Shown: positions 10,846-21,258 of the stretch, one piece after another
How positions within the stretch are numbered: position 1 is the stretch's first letter
Layout: every line of letters starts with the position of its first letter
NCBI GenBank assembly: GCA_022578605.1
Contig: MU394060.1
Span: forward strand, 124,001-188,000
From: Camillea tinctor
Taxonomy: Eukaryota; Ascomycota; Sordariomycetes; Xylariales; Xylariaceae
Length of the DNA: 64,000 nt
Direction: 5' to 3'
The notes under the pieces: generated by a model
Told to the model about the DNA's origin: nothing
What the model saw: only the letters and a program-made list of their open reading frames with translations
Databases searched by the model: none
Translations under genes and position numbers: made by a program

Positions 10846-11627
10846 GTTTAGGTGAGATGAGATCTAGAGTTATCGGATAGTTGGATGTGTGGTGTTGAGG
10901 TAGCGTTGGATTTGAAAAGGGGGGGAAAGGGAGGAAAGGGAGGAAAGGAAAATAAGATAAGTCAAGATTGTTCTTAATCTCAAGTAACCTAAGGTCAGGT
11001 AGATAGGATTAGTAGCAGGTAGATTAGAGTATGTTATGCGTTCATTACTATTCCGGCTGGTTGTTAGTTAGTGGTCATGGGCTTTGTTAGGGTCGAGAAT
11101 GCACCTAAAACCAAGCGCCGAAGGAGGTGGCAGACCACAGGTCCTGGTAGTCGTAGTACGGAGTGGCTTTGACTCGGGCTCACCAATCTCAGGTACCTAA
11201 GATGATGCAGTACCCACCTGAACGCCCCGCCGCGGGGCTGACCCGGCACAATGGTTTCAGCGCGTTCCGGCGGGATGACCAACAGCGAGCTTGAGCTTCA
11301 ATATGTACTTATGGTGTTTTGGCGCTAGAAAGTGGGTATCCAATGAACTTAGACTATATACGCTAATGTATGCGTACCTAGGTATATAGTGGCTGGGATG
11401 TTACTCATTGATGAATAAATATTCCAAGGTTAGTGTTAGTGGGGTCCTTTCTTTTTCTTTCTAAAGCTTCATTCGTTATAATTGACACACGCGCGCCAAC
11501 GTGCTGCTGAACCATGAGGATATAGCAAATAGACTTAGCACGAGACCTCGTATTGGACTGAAATTTAAGACACTTAAATAAAAGAAGAAAAAGAGGTTTT
11601 GTGTTTATCATCATTGCTATCACCATC
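10846..11627. other. Divergent intergenic region
   Basis: About 780 bases between the ankyrin gene (-) and RPC11 (+), so it should hold both promoters. A purine tract (10917-10955) lies just upstream of the ankyrin start. A perfect TACCTAGGTA palindrome is at 11375-11384. No gene was seen. Confidence 0.5.
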
Positions 11628-12126
11628 ATGTTGCTCTGTGAGATTCCCTTATACTAAACTCCTTCTCAATCATAAGAATTTTGCCATGACTGATGAGTGA
11701 GAAAAAACTATATCTAGTCTGTCCCCAGTGCAGCAACATCTTAACGGTCTCGACGTCCCCAGAATCGGGTCGCAACCGTCTCGAGTGTCGCACTTGTCCG
11801 TACCAGCACGCCATCGAGGAGCCCATGTACTCCAGACGCTATTTTAAGAAGAAAGAGCGTGAGGATGTCTTCGGCGGTTCCAAGGCGTGGGAGAACGCCC
11901 AGAAGACCGAGGTCCAGTGCAACAACGGCTCTTGCGACAGCAGAGAGGCTGCCTTCTACCAGGTCCAGATCCGCAGTGCCGATGAGCCTATGACAAGTTT
12001 CTATAGGGTTTGTCCCTCCATCGCCTTCTTGACTCAACTACTCTGTTGGACTATTGCTAAGGGAACTACGCTAATGCCGATGATATATAGTGCACGAAGT
12101 GTGGACATCGCTGGAGAGAAAACTAG
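11628..12126 (+). CDS. RPC11: RNA polymerase III subunit C11 (Rpc11)
   Basis: Exons 11628-11637, 11718-12007 and 12091-12126 encode 111 residues. The first exon is only 10 nt (ATG TTG CTC T), joined through a GTGAGA donor and CTAG acceptor to give the family start MLLFCPQC. An ATG at 11693 would give an odd N-terminus that replaces this start, so the spliced start is preferred. Two zinc ribbons are visible: CPQC...CRTCPYQ at the N-terminus and a TFIIS-like ribbon at the C-terminus with the invariant QIRSADEPMT loop and CTKCGHRWREN end. C11 is needed for RNA 3'-end cleavage, termination and reinitiation by Pol III; the acidic D-E of the loop is the catalytic hairpin. Length matches the family (about 110). 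Confidence 0.95.
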
Positions 12127-12676
12127 CCTGTCTGGATGTAGGATTTTATTCGGATGCTGGCTTTCATATACCTAATGTATGAAGTGGTGTGATGGAAGAT
12201 CTGGGGAGGCCTTAATGATAAATGTTGTCACATGCGGTCCTGGTTCTTTCTAATTATCTCTGACAACTCGAGGTGGTCTACCATAGTTATGATACCCTGT
12301 CCTCCTTCTTCTCGCACTTGCGCAACTTGATGGATGCGTTCAACATATTATATCTCCTGTAAATCCCCTGTAAGGAAATATGGTATGTTGTCACAGCACT
12401 CTGCTCACACTCTGCTCACTATCTGCTCGATTGGTGCTCCATGATCTTTGTTAGGTCTGCGTTCCATATAATCTCGGCGCGAGGTACCTATAAGTGTGTT
12501 TTGGTCCTTCTAGCATCGCAGCGGTTATGTGCATGTTTCATACGCGCGTAAAGAGCGTAGAGATTTCATCTGCTTCCGGTAGCAGAGCTTCAATGTAGCA
12601 TCTTTCGTCTGCTGAGCATAACCTATATGCTTGTGTCGTATGTTGTGTGTGGTAGGGGCACGATGCAAAGCCGGCC
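12127..12676. other. Convergent intergenic region
   Basis: About 550 bases between RPC11 (+) and MED31 (-), so only 3' ends point into it. A short imperfect repeat of CTCTGCTCACA type occurs at 12399-12425. No gene or RNA was seen. Confidence 0.4.
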
Positions 12677-13120
12677 TCATTCCTCCCTATGCCAATCGAC
12701 CGATGCCTTGGCCCCTTCTGCCGCGAGAGCCTGTACCAGCTCGGGACTGATAATCTCCTGTCGGAACTTCTCCTCCTGGAGCAGTTCGAGGTTCTTCAGC
12801 GTCGGGCCGGGGTAGATGAGGTACTTGACGTAAGGCGGCCGGCTCCAGTAACGGAGGTAGGAGAGGTACGCGACGAAGGCAGGCTCGTTAAGCAGCTTCT
12901 GAGACGCTAGGTGGTTGAGGTAGTAGGGGTTCGCAAGCGATTGCACGAACTTGACGCGATCAGCATGAGCATATGGAGTGTAAGTCACAGAACAAAGGCA
13001 AGGAAAGATGCGTACCTCGAGCTCAATCTCAAACCTCGAATAACCTCCATACTTGGGCTCAGGCTCGGGGGGAGGGTCCTGGCTCATTTGCACGTCGCTA
13101 GAGGTAGTTGGGAAATCCAT
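12677..13120 (-). CDS. MED31: Mediator complex subunit 31 (Soh1)
   Basis: Two exons, 13120-13016 and 12949-12677, 125 residues. The intron (12950-13015) has a GTACGC donor and joins RFEIELE directly to FVQSLANPYYLNHLA, restoring the highly conserved Med31 core. The rest of the core is plain: FVAYLSYLRYW, RPPYVKYLIYP and NLELLQEEKFRQ. Med31 is a small helical subunit of the Mediator middle module that, with Med7, helps activator-dependent RNA polymerase II transcription in the nucleus. Size is as expected for fungi. The N-terminal 25 residues are proline-rich and not conserved. Confidence 0.96.
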   Translation of the reverse strand: MDFPTTSSDVQMSQDPPPEPEPKYGGYSRFEIELEVRIFPCLCSVTYTPYAHADRVKFVQSLANPYYLNHLASQKLLNEPAFVAYLSYLRYWSRPPYVKYLIYPGPTLKNLELLQEEKFRQEIISPELVQALAAEGAKASVDWHREE

Positions 13121-13673
13121 GATGCCGACTGCGGTTTGTTATGGGAGTGATGTGGGCAGGATCGAGTTGCGCGAACGATGATGATGGTGGAATGGATTGG
13201 ATAAAGTAAAAAGATCTGGGGCACTCGATCTGGAGAATCCTGGTCAAAAATGGATTAAATTATGCAAGTACTCCGTAACCCAAGTGCATAAAGAGCCAGG
13301 GAGCTAACTGATCTAGTTATTGATATAGGCATAAAATTACGCATTCATCAATCTATTGATATGGACACTACGGAGTATCAGACATATTTATAGCTTAATC
13401 CGTTTATCATAATGATTTCAATTGTGAAGAACTAAATCCAAAGTTTCTTACCTACCTAACCTACCTACCTAGGTACCTAAGTAAGTGAGTAGTCCTCAAG
13501 ATAAACAGAGATGTAAAAAAAGAAAGTAAGATAAGTCTTTTATAAGAAGTAGACATTTATTAGTACTTAAGTTAGGCCATTTATTAGCACTCTATTCATT
13601 TACCCATCCATCCATCCATCCATTTATTCTCAACCCCTATAATCCCTTCCCTCCCCCCTTTCCCCCCCCTTCC
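13121..13673. other. Intergenic with simple repeats
   Basis: About 550 bases. It holds a TACCTAGGTA palindrome at 13466-13475 within a run of ACCT repeats, and a CCAT-repeat microsatellite at 13606-13623. Cytosine runs at 13650-13670 adjoin the CFEM gene. No gene was seen. Confidence 0.5.
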
Positions 13674-14256
13674 TCACAAACCAACCACAACCCCCATCAA
13701 AACCCCCGCCAGCAGCCCGCCCAGCCCACCAACCCCCATTGCCGCAGCACTCGACGGCATCCCCGTAGCCAGCGACCCGCCCGCCGATCCATTCGTCGCG
13801 CTCGGCGTCACCCCGCCCCCGAGGGTCTCCGTTCGCGTCGACGAGGCCGCGGTGTCGGTGTCGGTGGGCGTCGTATTACTCGCGGCCGAGGTCGGGGTCG
13901 GGGTCGAGGTCGGGGTGCACACGGCGGCGCCCGCGCTCATCGCCTGCTCGATCTCCCGCGCGCCGCAGCTCGAGGTGAAGCACGGCAGCACGAGGCCCCC
14001 GATGGCGCTCTGCGTGCCGCACAGGCAGCTGGGGTCGCTGAGCTGGCACCCGACGACGGAGATGGCCGACGCGAGGCAGGTTACCTGGGGAGGGAGTTCT
14101 GTCAGGGGGGGTTGGAGAGAGGGGAAAGGGGGTAGGGGGAGGAAGGGTGGGAGTACTCACGGCGCAGGAGGGCTGCCCGGGGAAGTAATCAGATGTGTTG
14201 TCTTGCGCGGTGGCGAGGGTGCCTGCGAGGAGGAGGGGGAGGCGATAAGGCTTCAT
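13674..14256 (-). CDS. CFEM-domain GPI-anchored surface protein
   Basis: Exons 14256-14161 and 14084-13674, 168 residues; the intron has a GTGAGT donor and CAG acceptor. The N-terminal 17 residues form a signal peptide (PLLLAGTLATA). The CFEM domain follows with all eight cysteines, at about residues 31, 35, 45, 52, 54, 67, 72 and 88, including the DPSCLCGT motif; Asp49 sits where the haem-binding aspartate of this family lies. Then comes a serine/threonine/proline-rich linker and a hydrophobic tail ending GVLMGVVVGL, which fits a GPI signal. CFEM proteins are fungal-specific, sit in the wall or plasma membrane, and in several species bind haem for iron uptake or act during host contact. The exact role here is not shown by the sequence. 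Confidence 0.92.
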
Positions 14257-15202
14257 GGCCGGAATGTAGGGTAGGTATCTGGACTGAGGATGTGTAGAGA
14301 CAGAGGGGATAGGTTACTATTTTGGTATCGAGAGGGAGGAGGGTAGGAAATTGAGAATGCGAAGAGAGGTGATGAATACTAATATATCACGCCCTCGATA
14401 TACAAGTTAACCTAAGCCTTCCGACTAAAAAGGATGTTTCGTTTGTAAGCCAGTTATGGCAGACAGGTAGGCAGCCGTCTCTCCTCCATGTAAGGGTTCG
14501 TTCGGTTCCATTCCCAAACGGCGATGCTGTCAGCTTGGTGCAACCGGGGTAAGACAATTCGGTTCCAGTGGCCACCACACTCCATGTTAGTACCTAATAA
14601 GTAGTTATATGTAATGCAGATCCCTAGCTGGTCGAGACGAACTAGGTCCGGATCGCACTGCGGGGTTTGAGTAGGTCACTTTGAATCATTCAACGCCATG
14701 TGTTGGAGATGGGCCATTGGAATGTGAAAGGGGGTTTCGTGCAGGCAACTCTATGCCCCCCGAAGCAAAAGCCAAGATTATTGAATGATCCGTCTCTTCT
14801 TTTCACGTTTCATAGGCTTCGAAGTAGGACTTTGTGCCGTGTATCGCTAGCAATGATAACCATAGAGTATATTATATAATGAATAACTCTTGAATGAATG
14901 GATGACTGGTAAATATATCGAGTAGGACGTCCGTAGTGTGAAAATAAGGAATGGTCGTTAGTAAAGGCTTCTATAGCAATATAAACTAGTGCTCCATACA
15001 GCAGATGAACTCCAATAAACAACAAGCCTCTTAATCCAGCAGTCTTACTTGCGAGGCGCCGAAGAGCTGAACTTGGCCCAAAAAAATAGAACAAAGAAAC
15101 TATTTGTATGTAAACAAGCCATGCTGCTCTGCGTGGTCCCCTGGGTCGCTTAGTTTCTCGCGCAACAACAATACCGTTTTCCTTCCACATTAAAGCTTCG
15201 TA
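14257..15202. other. Intergenic, no gene seen
   Basis: About 950 bases between two minus-strand genes. Open frames here are short, lack family motifs and have no convincing splice partners. Confidence 0.45.
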
Positions 15203-15898
15203 TCATGAGGTCACATCTTTGGTAATGCTATATTTTGACTTCGTCTCCGACGGGGTGAGGTCAAGAAACGACATTTCCGGGTCGACGTCCGCGGGCGGCT
15301 TCGGTAACGGCGGGACGTCTTCGCTCTGGTTCCGCTGCAGCACCAGATACCAAGAATCTCGGAGCGAACGCCTAAGCGTCGACCGGCGTCGCCGCGGCGG
15401 TCGCCAACCGCCGTCTAGCTCTGCGATGACTCCAACTGGTGACGGTCGATTTTCTACAACCGTTTTATGGTTCTTTTTCTTTCTCTTCCGTATCCGCAAG
15501 TACCACACAGAGATAAAGCACAGCACCCCTATGAAGACCCCGACTGATACCCCAATACCCACGTGTATCCCTCTCGAACGAGCCCTTGAGTCATTGCCGT
15601 CGCTCTTCTGGACTGCCTCCTCGCTCTTGGCTGGCGAGGGTTGTATCGGCTCTGTCAAGCTGGGTTGCTGCGAGCTCTCCGTAGTTGTCGACGAACTAAG
15701 CTCAGTCTTGGTGTTGATGCTCGTATAAACAAACCCGAGATTCACGGACGATGGCGATATTGTGACTATCGGGGTCGGGTTCATATACTTAACCGATGAA
15801 ACTGATGGGGGCTGCTGGGATAGAGAGATGGTTTCCGTGATTCTGGTCTCGGTGACGCTGGCGCTCCCCGTTGTAGCATTTGTAGGGTAGGTATCCAT
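15203..15898 (-). CDS. Single-pass membrane protein, Ser/Thr-rich
   Basis: One uninterrupted exon of 231 residues. Residues 1-110 are serine/threonine/proline rich, as in O-mannosylated wall-sensor ectodomains. A single hydrophobic segment (about 111-134, HVGIGVSVGVFIGVLCF) is followed by the strongly basic RIRKRKKK stop-transfer and a roughly 85-residue cytosolic tail containing RRRRSTLRRS and an acidic/proline patch. The layout resembles fungal Wsc/Mid2/SKG6-type stress sensors, but there is no cysteine-rich WSC domain and no signal peptide at this start. An upstream exon could supply one. No family could be named; the reading is by composition only. Confidence 0.6.
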   Translation of the reverse strand: MDTYPTNATTGSASVTETRITETISLSQQPPSVSSVKYMNPTPIVTISPSSVNLGFVYTSINTKTELSSSTTTESSQQPSLTEPIQPSPAKSEEAVQKSDGNDSRARSRGIHVGIGVSVGVFIGVLCFISVWYLRIRKRKKKNHKTVVENRPSPVGVIAELDGGWRPPRRRRSTLRRSLRDSWYLVLQRNQSEDVPPLPKPPADVDPEMSFLDLTPSETKSKYSITKDVTS

Positions 15899-16942
15899 AA
15901 TTGCATCGGTGATCTATGGGGACGTATCGATGCCACAGGAACCCTATTTCGGAGGTTTGGTTTTAACGGGAGGTGTAGTTCTCACCATAATTTCCTCGTG
16001 TTCCAAGCCGTGACTTAATCTCTAAGATAGACGTAACAACATGAGTCCAATACTCGCTTATTAAACCCTTGAAGACTAGATTCTTAGTTTTCTATACCTG
16101 ATACACGTTGCGGAATAAAATAACCTATGTACATTATGACCCTTTGTTCATTAAGCGTAGGTAGTTGAATGTTGCGCAAATCCTCTGGTAGGTAACCACA
16201 TGGCCTCAATTCGAAGAATGTTTGCCTCGTTTGGATGGGTTCTCGTGTTACGTTCGTTATGCAGACCAGCATTCTTAGAGAACTAACACTGGATTGCACA
16301 TCAAATAAACGTCTAAAGATAAGGACTAAATAGGTATTTCAAACGGAATTTACAAGCTTGTTCATCTAACAGCACGTATAATGTGTCTTAATGAAAGTAA
16401 CTACACGAGACTAGAGGGTTAATGAGGTTTGATTGAGCAGACTTGGATACTGACCTTTATTAGACTAAATCAGACATTACCTATTAGGGAAAGCTAAATA
16501 GAGTTGAGCACCGTTTATTGGTTAGCTGTACCTGGGGGTGGACGTCAAAAAACATTTCACACTCACTTATACAACCATACACTTTAACAACCATTTAAAC
16601 CACGAATTTCCAAATAATTAAAATTTAAAAAAAAAAATGATAGGAAATAGAAGTCAATAATTAACCTACTGACTGCCCCCTTCCCCTCCCCCTCCCAAAA
16701 AAAATAAATAATAATTTGCTAAGGTCTACTAAACGAAGGCTTGGCTGACAAGTCACAGATTCCCAGGGACCCTCATTGATGGGCATTGGGCAAGTATATC
16801 TAGGTGCTGGTACTCCGTACATAGGAAAGACCCTTATACGGGCGGGTTCCTAGAGCTATTGATTTAACCTATATATGTTTAGCTTGCCCCGGGTCTTTAC
16901 ATCAATTCTTTCCCCAACCCTCAACGCGCCAATCCGTTCACG
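15899..16942. other. Intergenic, no gene seen
   Basis: About 1 kb, A+T rich, with adenine and cytosine runs near 16625-16705. No gene-like frame was found. The downstream 150 bases would have been the promoter of the broken Fta2-like gene. Confidence 0.45.
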
Positions 16943-17974
16943 ATGGCTAGCACTAAAAAGGAATTTCGGTTTCTTGACGATACTCCTCTCTAGGGACCTT
17001 CTGAAATAACACTCAAGGCTTTTACAAACCGCTGTCTACGCCGATTGGATGGCTCTCAAGATGACATCGAGTGGGTCGAATACATAGGCACGGGAATAGA
17101 GGGCCATATTTACGAAGCAAATATCTCTAAGCTTGACCCAAATCCCAAATACGCGGTTAAAGTCGTATATATCTTCAAAAAGCCCCGGAATTTAAAAATG
17201 AACTATGCTAATTCCTTTCATCTTTTGTACGTTATTTTAATAGTTCTGGTGTACATTTAGAACCACTAATGACGGCTACCCTTTGAAAGACGAAGCACAA
17301 CTTGTTGACCTCTTGCAAAAAATGAAAACGGCCCAAACCAAGGCTTAGAAGGAAGGGCACGCTATTCTGGTCAAACCTGGTGCTCGAACCGGCGCGAGGC
17401 TCAGTTCAACGTACTGGCTTTCAACGACGAGAACAGGACATCGTCGGCGGATTCACACGATGATTCAAAAAGGCCACAGGAGGAGTCAAAAGTGGAGGTC
17501 CCGCCAACACCTTTGTTTCCTTCTTGCTATGGGTGGCTCAAGATTGACAATTCCCGACTTCCAGCGGTCCGCCCACCATTTTCAAGGAATCCCTCCGGCG
17601 CTGACTTCTCCATCGCCATTGTTTACGATTACGTTGACGAGACGCCACGGGACAAGAATGGAAACCCACTAATTGATGGAGATCTTGTTCAAAGCTTTCT
17701 TGATTATTTCTATGCAGTCGGATTCGGATTTGGGTTTTATTGCACAAATTGGCGCCGAAGCAAGCTGGTGGACTTCAATGATATTACCCAGCCGTGGGAC
17801 TACACGTGGTGCAACATATTAGTGCACCGTTGGGATTCTTCTCAGCTGAATTGGTACAATTGTAATGAGGATCCTAATGCACCTATTAACAGGTATAAAG
17901 GCAAAGTTAAGAGACGCCGGATCGTGAAAGATCGCAGCAATCCTTCGAGCTCGATCGGAGAATCAGGCTCTTAG
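16943..17974 (+). pseudogene. Fta2/protein-kinase-like gene, inactivated
   Basis: From ATG 16943 the frame reads a plausible start, hits a TAG at 16991-16993, then continues in the same frame with EWVEYIGTGIEGHIYEA (a kinase-type glycine loop) and KYAVKVVYIF (the VAIK-lysine strand). At 17228-17261 a GT...AG segment of only 34 nt would have to be removed to keep frame, giving TTNDGYPLKDEAQ. A one-base frameshift at about 17316-17323 (in an A run) then leads to NGPNQGLEGRARYSG and an open frame to 17974 with YGWLKIDNS, IVYDYVDE, LDYFYAVGFGFG and VDFNDITQPWDY. The order matches fungal Fta2-related (Sim4 kinetochore family) kinase-fold proteins, which are often amplified in moulds. The family name is moderately sure; the lesions are directly visible. 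The nonsense codon could be a C-to-T change of CAG. Confidence 0.65.
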
Positions 17975-18420
17975 CTAAAGCTACAATTGCTAGAAATATG
18001 CGATGTATCAAATTCAACCTATGTCTATGTCCTCCACGCGTCTCATGATGGGTAACCCAGTGATCTTACCAGTTGTGCGTCCGGTTTAAACAAGTGGCAT
18101 TGTGAAAGCATGGACCTAGTCGCCTAACCATCACGCGCGACGTAATATACGATATACATATTGGGAAGTTCAAGTTATTGTACCGAAATGCGGCTTCTTA
18201 ACGAACATGACGGCGAGACGCTGGGAATCTCTGCTGCCATACAGAATAACGCATTGGGGGTACGAGCCCTGTTGATTAAAGCATGGCTAAAGTGCAAAAG
18301 CGCTTTGCTTGACTTGGTAAATATTTTTCAAGTAGAAAAAGGGTTGCGAAATGCCATTTTTTAATTTAGGAGAAAGGATTATTTAAACATGGCCTCTGGC
18401 TAGATTTTAATGTCGACCCC
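17975..18420. other. Intergenic, no gene seen
   Basis: About 450 bases after the broken Fta2-like gene. A 67-codon open frame at 18161-18364 has no recognisable motif and is not annotated. Confidence 0.4.
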
Positions 18421-19884
18421 TTAGTACCAAGGCTTATCATCGAGCTGTACTTCCGAGTCCGGAAGATCAGGGTTTCCACATCGTAGTTTTTGAAATAGAC
18501 CGTCTATGTCTAAACCACGATCAAAGCACGAATAGCTGCAAGATCGTCGTGGTAGTCCCTCGTTTATCTCCAACTCAACCATATGCGTACCGGGAAACCT
18601 ATCCCTCCCTACAGCATGAAGCTTCTCCATGGTTGACTTCTTGGGGCGCCAACCCTTCATGTTCCGAAAAATGAGTCTCGGACGGCGCATCTCGTTTTCT
18701 GTGAGATTCTCCACATCAAAATGCCGTGGGAAATGGGGAGATATACTTGGGGCCTGAAATCCTATTGCACAGCGTAGAGTTGTTAGGTTCCAACTCGAGG
18801 GGGGCATTTCGGGTTGAAAAAGGATCGTAGCCTGCTCTAGGACCCGCATATGTCCGAGTGCCGTAGCCCAGGACTCAAATAAAGGGTCTAACGTGCGTTC
18901 GCAAGGCACAGTGTACCCCCCTCCAAGGGTTTCGCTAGTTAAATACGAGTCCCGAGCCGGTGTCCGGACGACAAGTTTGACAAACAAATTCTTCAGCCGA
19001 GGCCAAGGAGAATCCGGCATCTTTGCGTCCAGCTCGAATTTGCTCGGCCAGAACAACGAGCCGTCGAACACGCCGCGGACGTCGAGAGAGACTAAATTGT
19101 GCGACCACGTGCGAAGAGATGCTCCTAGAGGATCGAAACCCAGTGAGTTTAGATAGCTGGGCCTCTGTGACAGGTAATACTCTTGGTCATCGTCAGGTTC
19201 GAGCCACAACACTACCTCTTTGCAATAGCGCGCTTGGGAGATGTAGCCTGTGGCATCCAAAAAGCGCGCCAGTTCCTCTCGGTGATTGGGGGGTATATGA
19301 TACCCAATTTCTGCCAACAAGTGGAAGCGTTTTATATGTGGCATCCGCATCGCCAGTTCTATGGCAGCTACGCACGACATACCATTTGCATAGTTCTGTA
19401 TGCGGCAAGTCAGGCCAGTCACGCATCTGACTGCAGGTAGCTGTCGTATTTGGTGCCGTGACAACATGCTCAGGTCTAACTCTGATTTCATCATATTTAT
19501 CCAGTAGGCAAGCATGCAGAAATATAAGTCGAGATGGAGGCTCCCTCGACGACCATTGTTCTGGTTGTCATCATCATTATCGTAACCCGAGAGAAGTTTG
19601 AATAGGTCCTGAACGGCCTTATTCGCAGGGCCCTCGATTTCCTGCCTTATAGTACGCACGTATGCACGACGTGCAGGGGTCACAATGCGCGCAAAGTTAG
19701 CCATGCCCCCTAGACGATGCCAATCCCCCTTGACATTTATATGTCTAAATGTGACCCTCTCGACCTCCTCCTTCCATCGTGGTGAAAGGGTGGCGCAATA
19801 AGGGTAGTCGTAGGTCCAGAGGTGGGTGACGATGTTGGATATGATCTCTGCTGGTAGGGTTTTCAGATTCACCTTCTCATCCAT
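18421..19884 (-). CDS. F-box protein
   Basis: A single exon of 487 residues from ATG at 19884. The N-terminus has an F-box: LPAEIISNIVTHLW, then CATLSPRWKEEVERVTFRHI at about residues 29-49, the usual pattern of fungal F-box proteins that link substrates to SCF ubiquitin ligases through Skp1. The remaining 430 residues show no WD or clear LRR repeats but contain regularly spaced leucine/tryptophan strands (LVSLDVRGVF, RLKNLFVKLVV, MRVLEQATILF, MVELEINEGL) as in the large fungal F-box family with divergent LRR-like domains. The substrate is unknown. It lies next to the broken Fta2-like gene; both families are expanded and fast-evolving in filamentous fungi. Confidence 0.8.
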   Translation of the reverse strand: MDEKVNLKTLPAEIISNIVTHLWTYDYPYCATLSPRWKEEVERVTFRHINVKGDWHRLGGMANFARIVTPARRAYVRTIRQEIEGPANKAVQDLFKLLSGYDNDDDNQNNGRRGSLHLDLYFCMLAYWINMMKSELDLSMLSRHQIRQLPAVRCVTGLTCRIQNYANGMSCVAAIELAMRMPHIKRFHLLAEIGYHIPPNHREELARFLDATGYISQARYCKEVVLWLEPDDDQEYYLSQRPSYLNSLGFDPLGASLRTWSHNLVSLDVRGVFDGSLFWPSKFELDAKMPDSPWPRLKNLFVKLVVRTPARDSYLTSETLGGGYTVPCERTLDPLFESWATALGHMRVLEQATILFQPEMPPSSWNLTTLRCAIGFQAPSISPHFPRHFDVENLTENEMRRPRLIFRNMKGWRPKKSTMEKLHAVGRDRFPGTHMVELEINEGLPRRSCSYSCFDRGLDIDGLFQKLRCGNPDLPDSEVQLDDKPWY

Positions 19885-21258
19885 TTTCCGGTCCTCCTAT
19901 TTTGGGTGGTACAGCTAGGGGGTTTTATGAATATGGAATGGATTCATAGTATTGCTGGTAACAGAGTGTTGGGTATTTTGTAAAAGAAGAAAAGAGAAAT
20001 GTATATAATGGGTGCTTGTGCTGGTGTCACGTTTATATCATGTTCAAAAGGAATGGAAAGTGTACTACATCCACAGTAATGAAAATGCTTCACGTCACCT
20101 GCACAAAGGATATATGAGTCAGGTGTGTGTAGTTAATACTAATTTGTCCCTTTACCAGAAAAATAGCAATGTCCTCATCTGACAAGCACGTTTGATTGAT
20201 ATCTGTTTGTACCATTGTTTGTTCACTTATGAAATTCCGAATATTTCTTACAAACATATTTTTTTCTCGAGTACTAGCTTAGTCGTTTAAAACGGGTTCA
20301 AAATATGGCAGTTGTTTGCGACTGAAACTGGAATCTACAACTTCTCAATATCTGGGTTCATGTGATAGATATCATCGCTCTAATGACAAAGCAACTACTT
20401 ACAAAGTGGGTGGTGTGCGTTTTTTGTGCCGAACTAGTGTAGATATCACAATTCCATAGTAAAGCTAAAATTAAATCAAAGTGAGGATTTTAAGTAAGTA
20501 GCTATACCTAAAAACTACGTACATGTTGGCATACTATTAGCATCTATGAGAGTGTGTCTTGAAAAAAGGTTTACTAAATAAAAAAACATTTTGGCTCTTT
20601 AACCTATAAGAGGATGAAAACAAAAGAGAAAGAAAAAGAAAGAAAAAAGTTCGAAGCAATCAAAAGAAAATGCATTAACCTAGATAAATAAGACGAGAAA
20701 TATTGCACACAACCTTGGCAGCGTTGGTAATTTTTGCTCCTGCGATTGTTGATGGTCTGTGAGGTGGCGATATATGTAAGAGTATAGAAAACCTACTTTA
20801 AGCTCGTAACCTAGGATATTTAATAGATAACATAAGATATACTAGTAGCCTATAGGATGTGGTTGCCGAGAAAGTACATCCCACAATCTGTTAGATCGAC
20901 CGATCACTTGTTATACTTTAGTACGAGATTGAAGTTAGGCGAGTATGCAGTGAAACAACGGTGCGAGGTCTAGACTAATAAACGGGAGCTGCGTGCCGTC
21001 CCGTGGTAGTATTACTACCATCATCATATCATTACTTTCTACCAAGAACCAGGCTCAACAAATTAAGCTACGCCATATACTGTATATACATATATACACA
21101 CATATCTAAGTCATCAGTACTAATTAGCTACCCCCCTTTCCCCCTTCTTCTCTCCTCTTCTTTCCTCCCCCAAATCATCTCGTCATATTAATATCTTCAT
21201 TGTCGTCAAACTTAAACTCGTATAGGAGAAAAAAATGCAAAAAGAAAAGTTACCTCAC
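19885..21258. other. Intergenic, A+T-rich
   Basis: About 1.4 kb with no gene. A purine tract (AAAGAAAAAG type) at 20620-20650 and pyrimidine-rich sequence at 21130-21180 are the only marked structures. Confidence 0.45.

Noticed and set aside
14810..15190. 126-codon minus-strand frame with hydrophobic stretches
   Set aside because: Composition is unlike the neighbouring proteins. It sits just downstream of the membrane-protein gene and is probably its 3' region.
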